Source: Amoebidium appalachense (Eukaryota > Ichthyosporea). From it: a DNA stretch of 64,000 bases. The stretch covers positions 6,200,001 to 6,264,000 of the forward strand of contig CAVNZM010000012.1 in assembly GCA_963693365.1 (NCBI GenBank), written 5' to 3'. The position numbers and the translations under genes were made by a program. Below, one piece after another: positions 20,544 through 38,526 of the stretch (position 1 is its first letter; each line of letters starts with the position of its first letter). The notes beneath the pieces are model-generated. The model saw nothing but the letters and a program-made list of their open reading frames with translations. It ran no database searches and had not been told where the DNA came from.

Positions 20544-21614
20544 CTCCCCCTCCCTCCCCCCCTACTTCGCCCACGACCCTCCCTCCCCCCCTCCCCCCCC
20601 TCTCTCCCCAAATAATGATAGATACTCTTTGTGTGTGCTTTGCAAAAGCTGTACTGTGTTGTCCGTCGTGTGTGTTCTTCGTACTCTGTGACACATCGCT
20701 ACTCCCCCCCCCCCCCCCCCCCCCCCCCCCCTGATGACTTGGGTCCTCCCTGAGGATGGGCTCTGCTTATGACGCATACTGTGCACATGGCTGATGTTGC
20801 ATACTTGAACGTTTGCCTTTGCATGTGTCCTGCACCATGCTTCTCGTCGTGTATGCGTACTTCGTACCGTGTTCCACATTCAAACCCCCCCCCCCCCCCC
20901 CCTCCCCCAGCCCTTCTCACACACACAGACACACACACAGAGAGAGAGAGAGATAGAGAGGGGGGGGGGGGGAGGGGGGGGAAAGGGAGGGAGGGAGGGA
21001 GGGGGGGAGGGAGGGGGGGGAGGGGGGGGGGGGGGGGGGGAGAGAGAAACACACAGTTCCCCTGCCATCTGCAGTGTCATTTTGTATGTTTTGTTATTGA
21101 CCTAATATATGCCAAAGAGATAGAGGTTGCTCCACGCATGAACACAGGCTGTGTTTTGCTCTCTAGGCCCCAATACCCTTGCCAGAAGTCATTTCAAATC
21201 AAGAATTGCCGAGAGTAAAAGTGGGGCACGAATACTGTTTGCAGTGCACTAGGATCAGTGTATATTGATTGGTTGCTCCTTGCTCCCATTCTCAACACCC
21301 CAATTCATATGCTTTTCCAATCACATCCGTATATCTGTATCGATAAAGGAGGGGCAACCCTTCGCTACCAGCATACATATTGCTAGAATCACATCCGTAT
21401 ATCTGTATCGATAAAGGAGGGGCAAACCTTCGCTACCAGCATACATATTGCTAGGCAAGAAACCGTGAAGATACGTAGAAATCCGGACGAACACGAACTC
21501 AAGACTATATAGTGTGGCACTGAAACATCGTAACATTCACAGAAGGCAGGGCCAGCAAAGAAGAAACCCAAGAAGCCCGCAGCAAAGCCCAAGGCATCAA
21601 AGGCAAAGAAGTAG
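10852..21614 (+). CDS. BIN4: BIN4/MIDGET-like topoisomerase VI accessory protein
   Basis: Eleven exons: 10852-10888, 12488-12547, 13156-13272, 13898-14032, 14679-15028, 16185-16259, 17054-17135, 18155-18266, 19675-19844, 20405-20501, 21543-21614; about 435 residues. The first 230 residues are low-complexity, alternating acidic stretches ([12 protein letters not shown]) and Lys/Ala/Pro stretches ([12 protein letters not shown]), as in nuclear DNA-binding proteins. The conserved core, from about residue 245, reads [33 protein letters not shown] and [18 protein letters not shown]. From memory this follows plant BIN4 (core GDMGAVGR...LDLKGTIY...GQTEAKIEAIMNDFI). A downstream [13 protein letters not shown] matches the BIN4 VEGTLEG element, and the tail is rich in PKKK/AKPK. 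BIN4 binds DNA and works with the topoisomerase VI complex in endoreduplication. Exon 9 needs a one-base insertion or two-base deletion between about 19747 and 19795 (G-runs) to connect frames. All other junctions agree in phase. Confidence 0.8.
11947..12170. repeat. (TA)n, (GA)n and purine-rich tract
   Basis: About 16 TA units at 11950-11978, then G/A-only sequence with GAGAGG and (GA)n blocks to about 12170, in intron 1 of the BIN4-like gene. Confidence 0.85.
12866..13155 (+). repeat. 35-bp minisatellite made of 3' splice-site copies
   Basis: Eight tandem units of 35 bases (starts near 12866, 12901, 12936, 12971, 13006, 13041, 13076 and 13111). Each is pyrimidine-rich and ends CAACCCTGTAC except the last, which ends CAACCCTGTAG directly before exon 3 at 13156. 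The array therefore repeats the polypyrimidine tract of the real acceptor, with AC in place of AG in the upstream copies. Confidence 0.9.
15029..15240. repeat. (GT)n tract starting at the exon 5 donor, then poly-G
   Basis: The donor of BIN4-like exon 5 is the first GT of GTGTGTGCGTGTGTATG, which runs into about 45 GT units, GC-rich derivatives and about 25 G. The donor lacks the usual GTAAGT context. Confidence 0.85.
15909..16178. repeat. (CA)n/(GC)n compound tract before exon 6
   Basis: CA-rich compound microsatellite that ends in a run of about 32 CA units and CCCTTTAG, the acceptor of BIN4-like exon 6 at 16185. With the (GT)n at 15029 it gives this intron complementary ends. Confidence 0.85.
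17855..18154 (+). repeat. Compound (CA)n-(CGCA)n-(CACACG)n-(CA)n array ending in a 3' splice site
   Basis: Three hundred bases: CA, then CG, then about 20 copies of a 4-base GCAC unit, then about 20 copies of a 6-base GCACAC unit, then CA again, closing in CAG against exon 8 at 18155. The stepwise change of unit suggests successive expansion of point-mutated CA repeats. Confidence 0.9.
18393..18510 (+). repeat. Dispersed poly-C-bounded repeat, copy c
   Basis: Carries ATAGGCTCTTCTCATGATG, ACTCTTTGTGTATGC and GCATTGCGTTGTCCGTCAT, flanked by C-rich sequence. In a BIN4-like intron, sense orientation. Confidence 0.6.
19336..19480 (+). repeat. Dispersed poly-C-bounded repeat, copy d
   Basis: Starts near CTGAGGATGGGCTCTGC and ends TACCGTGTTCCGCATTCAA before a run of about 28 C. 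Nearly identical (roughly 95 percent by eye) to copy f at 20740 in a later intron of the same gene. This copy lies upstream of exon 9. Confidence 0.8.
20610..20705 (+). repeat. Dispersed poly-C-bounded repeat, copy e
   Basis: Carries ATACTCTTTGTGTGTGC, TGTGTTGTCCGTCGTG and TTCTTCGTACTCTGTG, followed by poly-C. Directly precedes copy f, with poly-C between them. Confidence 0.65.
20736..20884 (+). repeat. Dispersed poly-C-bounded repeat, copy f
   Basis: Begins GATGACTTGGGTCCTCCC and CTGAGGATGGGCTCTGC and ends CGTGTTCCACATTCAAA before poly-C. Close duplicate of copy d. Confidence 0.8.
21319..21454 (+). repeat. 68-bp direct duplication
   Basis: Two tandem copies (21319-21386 and 21387-21454), each with CACATCCGTATATCTG and GCATACATATTGCTAG, differing by about one base. 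In the last intron of the BIN4-like gene. Confidence 0.85.
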
Positions 21615-21810
21615 GGCTGCGGGGCTGTCGTCGATCGTGTATGTGCTAGGGCTATGTTTCGTGTGGGTAGATATTTCATGTGTGCATGTGTGTGTGTGAT
21701 TGTGTGTTGTGCCTGTGTGTGTGTATGGAGTGATTGTGTAGGTACGCACAGGCGTGTGGGTGATCTTCAAAGGGTGGGTGGGTGGGTGGGTGGGTGTTCC
21801 CTGTTGTGTG

Positions 21811-21870
<60 letters not shown>

Positions 21871-22096
21871 GGGGGGAGGGGGGCATAAACCCGACCGGAC
21901 AAACTCAACTAAAGAAATATTAAATGTTACAGTGCGAATGAATGCTTTTGAATAGTAGACCACATAACAATGCATTCACTACATAACGTCGTATTCACAC
22001 CAAATATAAGAATACACTCGGATTAAGGTATGTTCATGCTCACTTCCACACCGCACACACACACACACACACATACACAACACACACACACACACA

Positions 22097-22149
<53 letters not shown>

Positions 22150-22616
22150 CACACTAGGTAGCTGCCTAGTAGTACTATATTCTAACACGTGTTCATATGT
22201 ATGCCACATGCAAGCTGTACTTTGTTAACCCGTATGTGATGTACCAATGATGTAACCATGTGCTAAAAGGTTAACCCAGTGATTAGCTTTCAATAAAAAG
22301 AACTTGCACGTGTTAATTTAAAGCCTTACTGTCATGTGGTGCATCTACAGGTGACACGGATAAAATTAACACGTGTACGTAGGCCTCATTGCACAAAGTG
22401 TACGAATGCACATACTCTGCACACATGCACAAGCAGACATAAGCATACACCCAGAGCACACACACACACAGCACGGGCAAATACGCAAAGCTGGCTGACC
22501 TTGCTTGACTGTGCACGTGGTGGTGGGATGTTTGGTGTGTGCATCCAGGTCTGTGAAGCCAGGGGTGCGGGTGTGGGCGGATGGTCGTGTTTTTTTTTTT
22601 TAAGGTGTGTGTGAGT

Positions 22617-22648
<32 letters not shown>

Positions 22649-23751
22649 GGGAGCACTCCATCCGAGCACAGTGATGTCCGTCAACGGTTTGTATTTGCAC
22701 ACACACTGCATGCCCACCACGTCCAGCATGGTGGGTACACAGGCAAAAGACTATGCACCAGGCACAGACACACGTGCACACACACGTGCGCACACACAAA
22801 AAGACACACACACCCGTTAACACATCCTCCTAGGTCCCACCACCAATCCTGCTGATAGACATGCCTGCATAACGAGCCACCGAAGAAAAAAAACCAAAAG
22901 TGAAAACAGAAGGAAACGTATCTCTGCCACACGAACCAACCCATTGGAATACAAGATACATACGGGACACATGCCGGCAGCAATTAGCCTGCCTGCTATT
23001 CCCGTGTCGGACCCATTTTGTGCGAGTGCACGTCACAAACCTCATACTGTCCATTGTGATTGATTTAAGACTTTTAATACATATCTGTGTGTGCCTGCCT
23101 GTGTATGTACCCGTGCGCAGGCAGGTGTGTGTGCCTGTGCCTATGCCTCTGTGTGTGCCTGTGTGCCTGCCTGTGTGTGCTTTCTTAAGTGTGCTAGGGA
23201 TGTCTATGCCTACATGCCTACCGCAACACTACATGTATCGTCATGAATCAGCAACTTGAATAGCGTAAAATGCATGGAAATCTCCTTTCCATCTCAACTT
23301 ACCCCCCCATCCCCCCCCCCCCCCCCCCCCCCCCCCCCCATCCTCCCCGCCTCTCACCTCCCCTCCTCTCCCCTCCCTGCAACCAAATGCACATACACAC
23401 TTAGTCTAAACAAACAAGAGAACATCAAAACGTACCCCACCCAATTCGTTACATAATGAAGAAGGGAAGAAATGCATTTCAACGAACACGCTACAATCAT
23501 GCCCTTCGAATTCTTATCTACTCACAGAGAACCCCTTTGCACGAGAAACTGAAAATGGTGGAGGAGCGGCTCGGGGAAGCGACTAGTGTATATCCGTTCC
23601 GAGCAACCTAGCCCATGACCCACAAACTCATCAGATTCTTATGTGATATATTATATATGTGCTTTACACTAGGCAAAAGTAACACATTCACCCTACACCC
23701 CCATGATTTACACAACATATATCTTTTATGTATATCTCTTGCATATTTTCC
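21615..23751. other. Spacer between convergent genes
   Basis: Between the stop codons of the BIN4-like (+) and DCN1-like (-) genes. It holds about 75 G at 21811-21869, (CT)n at 22099-22146, poly-G at 22618-22647, a TG/CTGCC-rich stretch near 23080-23190 and poly-C at 23307-23339. No gene is supported. Confidence 0.65.
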
Positions 23752-30641
<6,890 letters not shown>

Positions 30642-32119
30642 CTCTTCGTAGAGGTTACAGGCAGTGAATTGGGAGCAAAGTGTCTGGCACGAGACACTAA
30701 CGTTTTCGTAGCCCGTGTATGTGGTAAAGCCAAAATTAGGCCCCTGTTGGTACATTTATGTGTGGAAAGGGGTGCCCTTGTTATTTGCAGGCCAACCAAT
30801 TCGGTTTAGAAGAACACCCTGTCAGCTCTCAAACTAGAAAGAAAATGACGTTCTTTTGATATATATATTTATATGAACATATAAATAATACTTGATTATA
30901 ATTGTTATAAGAATGACCGACAGTATGGGGTTAAAAGGTCGGGAGATGGTGAAATGAAGGCTCTGTTCAAGCGAGCGCACAGAAGCTGTCGCTCCTAAGG
31001 CAGCCCCTGCACAACCTCCTCTTTAGAACATTAAAGTGGTTTATGTGCATGGTTTTATGCGTATACAGCTGTAAATATTCCCATTATATATCCTCGGCGG
31101 TAGTAGCAAAATCTCTTTGTCTTTGTGAAAGACGAAATGCACGATGGGAATGAAAAGACAAAACGAAGCCAGAGTGTTTTGTGTCGCGCCCAAATGAAAA
31201 CGGGAGCAATGGGGGGGTCTGAGATTCCATTCCCTTCCTCAACTTCGACTCGTACGATTGGCTAATAGCGCATCACTTGTAAGGTGCATTTCTCCCGCCA
31301 TTTTAGATTTCAGCTTGAGCCCCTTTGATGCAAATGCGATGACATCATCATGTGGGATAACATAAAAGTTACGTGTGTGGCCACGGTGGCATGTGGCATG
31401 CCCATGCCTGCGGTAAGCCGCAAGGCATCTCGCAAGAGAAGCATGGTTTTTAGGGTAAAAATGCACAAAACGGTAACAGAGACTCTTATTCCTGCTCTAG
31501 AGTCGAGACAAGCTGTACATCATGCCATGTGGTGATCGATTGCGATTTGAGATGGTAGTACATCGTGTGCATACTGTACTTTATATTAGCACATGTACAC
31601 TGCAAGAGCTTGATATATTGGAAGTGTATGTATTTCGAGCCATATATTTTATTATTGTACTATCTTGTGATGCACAACACAAGGTAAGAAAACGAGACCA
31701 CAGCGCTCGGCAAGCAAAAGGCGCACCACCACAGTCACTATTACATAATAATGAATTGATAGCTAATAGTTTTGAATACAATTGTGACCTGCCCTCCCCC
31801 CCCCCCTCCCACCCCCTTCCCCTCCCCCGGGGGTACCACCTGAGCCCAAGCTTGGAGACATCGATATTTGCTACCCTCTCCCCCCCCCCCCCCAAAAAAA
31901 AAGGAAACCACCACCAGGTCCTCCTCCTCCATGTATGCACGAGCTACAATCAAAGAATAACTTAGTAATGCACCACAATGATTTCGTTCAAGTAAATCAG
32001 TGACCGCAACACATGTATATGCAACATGTAAAATCGTGGGTATCGTTCGTGCCCTTGTCTGCATGTGGCCGCTCGGAAATGTGTGACGAATGTTTGCGTC
32101 AAAAAAAAAAAAAAAAGGG

Positions 32120-32154
<35 letters not shown>

Positions 32155-32313
32155 GCACTTTTGAAATTGTACCGTTATGAGCTGGAACAGGCTGCACGTT
32201 GACATCATATGTGCATATATTGTGTCGTGTGGCTGTTTTGTTCCCGATGTGTGTGTGTGCTTGTGCGCCCGCGCCCGCGCCCGCGTGTGTGTTTGTGTGT
32301 GTCACAGTGTGTA

Positions 32314-32346
<33 letters not shown>

Positions 32347-32497
32347 CACGGTGTGTGTGTGTGTATGTGTGTGTATGTTTGTGTATGTTTGTGTATGCTT
32401 GTGTGCGTGTCTGTTTGTGTGTTACAGCATGTGTTTGTGTGTGTGTGTGTAAAATGTTATGTGTACGCGTATTTATGTGTATTGGTGGGTGGTTGTT

Positions 32498-32545
<48 letters not shown>

Positions 32546-32915
32546 GGGAGGGATTATGGGGGATAAAGGGCTTTTGTTTGAAGGGGTTGATTACAGGTGA
32601 CTTGGTAGAATTGTGGGTGTCGTTCATGCCCTTGTCTGCATGTGTCCCAGGTCCCTGGAAATCAGTAAATCTTAGATGTGTATATACGTGCGCACACGTG
32701 TGACACTGTGTAGGTGTGTGTGTGTGTGCGCGCGCGCGCACGCGCGTTGATGTAGATGTGTTGGTGTGTACTTGCCTTCATCTTTACGGATGCACATGGA
32801 ACCGTTGAGCTGATCGTTGGTGTGTTTGGCGTGCATATATGTATGTGCCCTGGGCAATCCGAGTCAGAAGAAATAATATTTAAGGGGCCCGGAATAATAT
32901 TTGTAGGGGAAGCAG

Positions 32916-32916
<1 letters not shown>

Positions 32917-32955
<39 letters not shown>

Positions 32956-32998
32956 CGAAAGGAAAAAAGGAGGGGGGGGGGGGGGGGGGGGGGGGGGG
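32917..32998. repeat. Poly-C / poly-G inverted homopolymer pair
   Basis: About 35 C, a 20-base spacer with GAAAGGAAAAAAGG, then about 27 G. The two runs are complementary and could form a long GC hairpin. Confidence 0.85.
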
Positions 32999-33886
32999 AG
33001 GGGTTGAAAATTCAGTCTGGTTTCTCCAGCAAGTTTGTAATTCCTCTTCCCCCGACAGTTACAAGCACACGGTAATCCCAACACCTAACCTCCCTTCTCT
33101 CCCCCCTACCCCCCTTTCCCCTCCCCCTCCCCCTCGCGCACGCACGAACGCACGCACGCACACACGCACGCAGGCACGTACGCGTGCACGCTCGCACGCG
33201 CACACACACGCACTCATTGTGATGCACACCACGCACATACACTCAGTTGCTCCTGGGAACTCTGATGTAAACGTTCGAAACCTATTTCACTAATTGCCCG
33301 AAATCCTTTTTTTCAGTTATGTTTGACCGCAACATGCCACCCAATGATTGGGATACTTCAACAGTTTATTCACTAGATAAACGCGTCAATTTAGCCGCAA
33401 AAGGAGTGCCTTTTTTTTTTGTTGATATTAGGCTCCTGGGGCACGGTACCCATCCAATGTAAACGCCGGTAAGCGGGAAAAAAAAAAAAGAAAAAAGAAA
33501 AAAAGAAAAGAAGAAGAAGAAGAAGAAGAAGAGAGTCTGACGCGCAGCCATTTCAGCTGCAGAATGCCACCAATTTCCATGTTTAATTACAAGACTCAAA
33601 AGCTTATGTGGTTTTCTGCTTACGAGAGCAAGGTAGAACACTTCGAGGGAAAAGACCTAGTTGTTATAGGCGACCAAAACACAATAGTAAATGGTTGAGC
33701 AGGAATCATATCTATTATTGACATAGCTAACTAACTTAGTGACCACAAAACCCCACAGTGTACATGCTGCTGCATTGCCCGTGCAGGCCACGTCAAGCCA
33801 ATGCAAAACAGTAGGGGAGGTTCCTGTCGAAATCCACAAGTTGCCGAATCTGAACTGTGTGTGTGTGTGTGTGCGTGCGCGCGCGC

Positions 33887-33919
<33 letters not shown>

Positions 33920-34151
33920 TGTGTGTGCGTGTGTGTGTGCGAGCGTGCGTGCGTGCGTGTGTGTGTGTGCGTGTGTTGGTGTTTGTGTGCCTGTGCCTGT
34001 GCGTGTGCGTATGCGTGTGGTTGTGCATGTGTGTGGTGTGAGTGGGTGTGTGGCGTAACTATCAGTAAATGGGTGTGTATGGCAGAGAGGGAGGTGTAGG
34101 TGTGTGTGTGTGGGGGGGGGGGGGGGGGGGGGGGGAGGAGGGTGGGGGGGT

Positions 34152-34278
34152 TTTGAAAGCGTCAAAAAGTACGAAGTACACAAGAACAAACGGATAACAC
34201 GATGCAGAATGCAAGCCATACATAAAGAGTATGCATAATAAGCAGAGCCCATCCTCAGGGGGGGCCCACGTCATCCAC
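34152..34278 (-). repeat. Dispersed poly-C-bounded repeat, copy h
   Basis: Minus strand begins GTGGATGACGTGGGCCC and CTGAGGATGGGCTCTGC, with TGCATCGTGTTATCCG and GTGTACTTCGTAC before poly-C. Intergenic copy, one of the best preserved. Confidence 0.75.
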
Positions 34279-35269
34279 AGTACCCGAGTTTCGACCTATT
34301 CCCCTCGTTAACGAAACCCAACTCAGATACTGTTTCACTTGAACATGAGTAGGTCACCCGTCTTGATCAGAGACGAGCAGGGTTGCTTATGCAGGCAAGG
34401 GCAGTGGGAAAGGCCGGGGGTTAAAGTTGCAGCAGTAAGCAGAAGCAAGAAAAATATAGATAGGAACTCAGGAGACGGGGCTTCTAGGAAGCTCCCCCGT
34501 CGATACCTAAGTCGATACTTCCCTGGCTAACATACTACACCAGCTGAAAAGAATTAAGTCCCGAAGGCCACAGAATTCGTAATCAGAGGGGAAAATATGA
34601 GATTTGACCCACGCCGCAGGGTAGTAACACGCTTACTAGGGCGGAACTTTATCGTCTTCGAACGGAAAGCTATGCCCCCGGATGTCAGCCGGAAATATGG
34701 TATCACCCATTGCTTTGGGCTTGAAAAAAGCCAAACCGATAGTCCGAGTTATGTTACGCCGGCGGGTAACATGCCGCATGGGTTCCAAGGGAGCTGTCGC
34801 CAACAGAGCGGTGTGTGCATGCGTGCGCGTAACGCAATGTGTGAAGTGTGTCTATAGCTATGAAAGGGGGTATGCAGAAGTGGACAGAGGAGGGTGGGGG
34901 GGGGGGGGGGGGTCTTTGAAAGCAGGCATGTGCCCCTTTGTAAACGCATGTTTGCAATGCCATGTGAGTGACGGGTACAAGTGCATGTGTCTTTTCACGT
35001 GTATATAAGTCAGTGTGGATGCTCATACAGGTTTGACCGTCAGTGGGCCATTTGAGATAACAAATTTAATTGCCAAGAGTCAAGTTTCTAAATGAGTGCG
35101 TGTTGGTGACGCTAATAGAGAGTGCAGAAATCTTTACCTGTGTGAGTCCTGTTAGTTTTTCTAGCAGTATCACCGGCGGCACCAGTTTGGTGAGAGAAAA
35201 CCACGTGCCTTTTGCATGGATGTGAAGAATGCAAACCAACATTGTTGATTGTACATCTCGAACCACCCC

Positions 35270-35305
<36 letters not shown>

Positions 35306-35580
35306 ACCCCTCTTACCCCTCCAAAAAAAAAAAAAAAAGAAAAAAAAGAAAAAGAAAAAGAAAAAGAAAAAGAAAAAGAAAAAGAAAAGACAAGAATGAC
35401 TTTGAAAACATAAATAAAATAAACTATTCTGCTTGTAACACAGTGCCTGATACCGGCATTGTTGGGCGGAAAAGCAAAAGAAGGCCCTTAATGCATAGAA
35501 GAGCGCACGGGAAGAGTGTAGGTGGGTAGGTGGGTGGGTGGGTGGGTGGGTGGGGAGGGGGGGGGGGGGGGGGAGGGGGG

Positions 35581-35611
<31 letters not shown>

Positions 35612-35860
35612 ATCGAGGTGACCATTTTCTGTTTTCTTTTTCTTTTCCTTTTGCCATTATTCCCAATCTTATATTTTTCCACCGTTGGTTTTTGGTTCTT
35701 TTTAAAGCTTCTTCTTCTCTTGTTTTTCCTAGGAATATAAATGGGGAGGTGAGTGTGGGTGTCCTTTTTTGGGGGGGAAGGGGGGGGAGGGGGAGGGGGG
35801 GGATGATGGCAATTTGCGCATACCTTTTTGCCTATGTACTGACTGGTGTGAGGAACATCA

Positions 35861-37088
35861 TCATGTAGCACCGAGAGGAAGGGTCGGGATGGAAAGAAGT
35901 GCATCTTTGACCTCTGGGTAGTGACTCCATTTGGATGCGAGGAAAAGGAATGTCCTCGGGGGTTGCGGCTGCCGAAACCTTTCGTCTTGGAGCAGCGCAA
36001 GCAGATCGTTCCCAAGTCGCTCAGAGAAAGGGGTGGGTTCGCTTTCGGGGGAAAAAACACATAACAATCTCGCGCGCAGTGTCGGCAGGAATGGAACACG
36101 ATGAAAACCACTGCAGGAGGGTGGCTTGCAGGGAAATGTTGTTCTCTGCTTCCTCCTGTTGGACAGGCCAAGGTGACCACCCTGACAGTGAAAAGTCGTG
36201 CATGAAGAAATTGCACATATACGCCGAGAAAACAGCCGACGTCTTTTCTAAAGGCATGGCTTCACGTACAAAGGAAACTGCTCTCCCCCCGTCGCTCATT
36301 CGGTTTGCTTCAATGTGTGCACTGACCTCCGCAGCTGCTTGCAAGGTGGCCCTTTTTGAGGTGTCTTTTTCTTTGGACAAGCAACTTCCGAGCTTTCGTC
36401 TGATGCCAGGCTAATTGCTGTGGTGTCCGTGTGCCCAAAACAAAGCGCCAACCTCCCGATGTGCGCGAATCCGGCGTTAGCCAAACAACATCTCGTCGGC
36501 GAAAAACGGGGGCTTAGAGTGCGCACTGTTTCTAGGCCACATACACCCGCAACCAACGTTGTTAGTGAATCACCCATCTTTTCAGGTTTCGGGCACCTGA
36601 CGGAAGCAGGAACGTGCTAAACATCCTACGTGCCCCTGCCTGCACAGGTTCTTCCGCTACAATCACATCTGCAATGATGTTAGCTGTAGAGTCACCTATT
36701 CCACGAAACAGCTCAACAAACACACTGGCCCGCAAGTCCCAATCCGAACATGCTTGTCTTGACTCAGAAAGAAGAGAGCGTGAAACCAAATTCTCTATGT
36801 GAATCCATTCGTGATGGAGCTCGTCAGCTTTACTCGGAAGAAGAGCGGAAAGGGGAGGCGGAAAGACGGGAATGCACGAGGTTAATGAAGGGCAATCGAT
36901 CATGTTTCCGAATTCCTCGTGGCTCATGTTCAAACCACTGGCGACAGTTTGCCAGCTGTCCCTCGTAATTCTGATTAATGCAAGTGCCCTGTTGCGTGAG
37001 GCTATTTCACCGCGCCAAAATTCTCTAATGGCTAGAAGCCGAATCTGCTTGCCCAACAGTCCGGGGTACTCTACAACGGGAAACCTGA
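35861..37088 (-). pseudogene. Broken downstream part of the F-box coding region
   Basis: Downstream of the F-box open frame, coding-like sequence continues on the same strand through overlapping open stretches in changing frames: about 37080-36562 (GKQIRLLAIREFWRGEIAS, FRGIGDSTANIIADVIV), 36577-36296 (TLVAGVCGLETVRTL), 36380-36021 (TLQAAAEVSAHIEANRM) and 36067-35861 (LLALLQDERFRQP, SHYPEVKDALL). The last shift falls in a TTTTTTCCCCC run (36047-36057), so it may be a sequencing indel; the others are not at long homopolymers. Candidate introns would be only about 20-30 bases. Either a decayed gene or several errors. No domain beyond the F-box was recognised. Confidence 0.45.
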
Positions 37089-37625
37089 CTACTCTGCCAC
37101 TTCCGGAAAAGCTGACACGAACGACGAAAAGCGAGGATCCGCCGGCACATCGGTTGAGTCCCAGGAGTGCTCGATGTCGTCGCTGGACACGTCAGGAAAC
37201 ACAGAGAGAAGACTTGCTTGGCCGTACACAAGTGCACAGTGCGAGGCAATTGTCACAATCAAAAGGAAGAACTCGAAACGCCGTAAAAGGAAACGAACAA
37301 CCTCACGGTATCCGAAAGAAGCAGCAACACACATATAGGCAGGGTGCTGGGTGGATTTGGTTTTGTCGTTTGGTGGCTCCTTGCCGTATAGTCTGGTGAG
37401 AAGGAGGAGGACTCGCTGTTCGTTCAAGCAGGGGTGTGCGTTCCAGTATGCCAGAGGGTCGGCAGAAACTCTTTTGCGCCAGACTTCAGAGGCAACTGCT
37501 GTGAAGCGCTTGCACGTAAGAGCAAGACGGAGCAGGATAGCGTCATCGCTTTTGCTTGCTAGCGTGAAAATGTGAGCAAGAGTTTCGTCTGAAAGGCATA
37601 AAAAGGGGGGCGCGGAGGAATCCAT
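37089..37625 (-). CDS. F-box domain protein (N-terminal part as read)
   Basis: Open frame of 178 codons from an ATG at 37625 in a good context (AAAATGG). Residues about 8-55 form an F-box: LCLSDETLAHIF, then LLRLALTCKRFTAVASEVWR, the usual L-L-P/S-DE-L-HIF...L..VC+.W pattern. F-box proteins are substrate receptors of SCF (Skp1-cullin-F-box) ubiquitin ligases, the ligase class activated by the neddylation factor encoded 7 kb away. Later AYMCVAASFGYREVVRFLL resembles one ankyrin-type helix pair, which is weak evidence. The frame stops at 37089 but coding-like sequence continues in another frame, so the true protein is probably longer or the gene is decaying. Unlike its neighbours the region has no long introns or microsatellites. 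Confidence 0.6.
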   Translation of the reverse strand: MDSSAPPFLCLSDETLAHIFTLASKSDDAILLRLALTCKRFTAVASEVWRKRVSADPLAYWNAHPCLNEQRVLLLLTRLYGKEPPNDKTKSTQHPAYMCVAASFGYREVVRFLLRRFEFFLLIVTIASHCALVYGQASLLSVFPDVSSDDIEHSWDSTDVPADPRFSSFVSAFPEVAE

Positions 37626-38223
37626 TTTGAAACTTCTCTCTTGTTGCACTTGTATTGTCTTTTTCTTCGCATCAAATTGGGTGTTTTTGTGCCTTGCAAG
37701 GTTTTGGATGCAGTAATGTTCTGTGCCACCAGTCGCCAAAGCCTCGGAAGTTCAAGTTGTGAGTGTTTCTGTAAGTCTAACAAACAGAAATTTATACATA
37801 CAGGTGTCTAGATCTAAAAGCCTCGAATCCAGCAGTCTTCAAGTTGTGTACAGTACTGAGCTGTACAGTTGTTCGTTCTTTTGGTTCCTTTGCTTCCACC
37901 GTAACACTCAGTGAGTCAGTGACACGGCTACCCGTTTTTTGCCCACAGCTTGAGATCACTGATTGGTGATCTTTTCCCGCGCCTGACGTGGATTGGACAA
38001 GACAGAATCATTCGGAAATGTGCAAAACAAATATACGAAATTAGATGCAGTTATTTAACTTTGAGCTCTGAAGTTGTTCAACCAGGCGTTATCCTTCAAA
38101 GTTATTACATACAAACTCCTAAAAAAAGAAATAGGTTTCATAAAAACGTAGTACAGCCTACCTTCTAAGTTTCGGTTCATGTGTACGACAGTACTGTGTC
38201 TCCTCGCCCCCCCCCCCCCCCCC

Positions 38224-38275
<52 letters not shown>

Positions 38276-38394
38276 ACACACAACCCCACGGCCCTCCCCA
38301 CACCCCTCGAGCCCCAGTGGACGTGCTCCATGATTTTTTCTAGGATATCTCACCTCCCATCTTCTTTTCTAGTTATTAATCCAGGGCTTACCGC

Positions 38395-38425
<31 letters not shown>

Positions 38426-38453
38426 GCACGCACACGCGCGTGCGCACACAGTG

Positions 38454-38526
<73 letters not shown>

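Larger units (their letters stand above)
30642..35860. other. Spacer upstream of the DCN1-like gene
   Basis: No gene supported in about 5 kb. Contents: AT-rich sequence at 30840-31100, poly-C at 31797-31806, poly-G at 32121-32153 and 32500-32544, a GT-rich tract at 32245-32450, adjacent poly-C and poly-G at 32917-32998, A/G-rich (GAA)n at 33478-33532, GT/GC at 33857-34040, one dispersed repeat at 34152, poly-C/(AAAAAG)n at 35268-35390 and poly-G at 35559-35610. The open stretch 34597-34857 matches nothing I know. Confidence 0.55.

Noticed and set aside
22660-22735. Exon-like piece on the minus strand (MLDVVGMQCVCKYKPLTD)
   Set aside because: No acceptor, no phase partner and no recognised family; not claimed.
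34597-34857. Open stretch MRFDPRRRVVTRLLGRNF as a gene
   Set aside because: No splice partners, no family resemblance; low-repeat sequence alone is not evidence of coding.
36872-37399. 175-codon open frame on the plus strand
   Set aside because: Antisense to the F-box region, with no recognisable domain; a shadow of that coding sequence.
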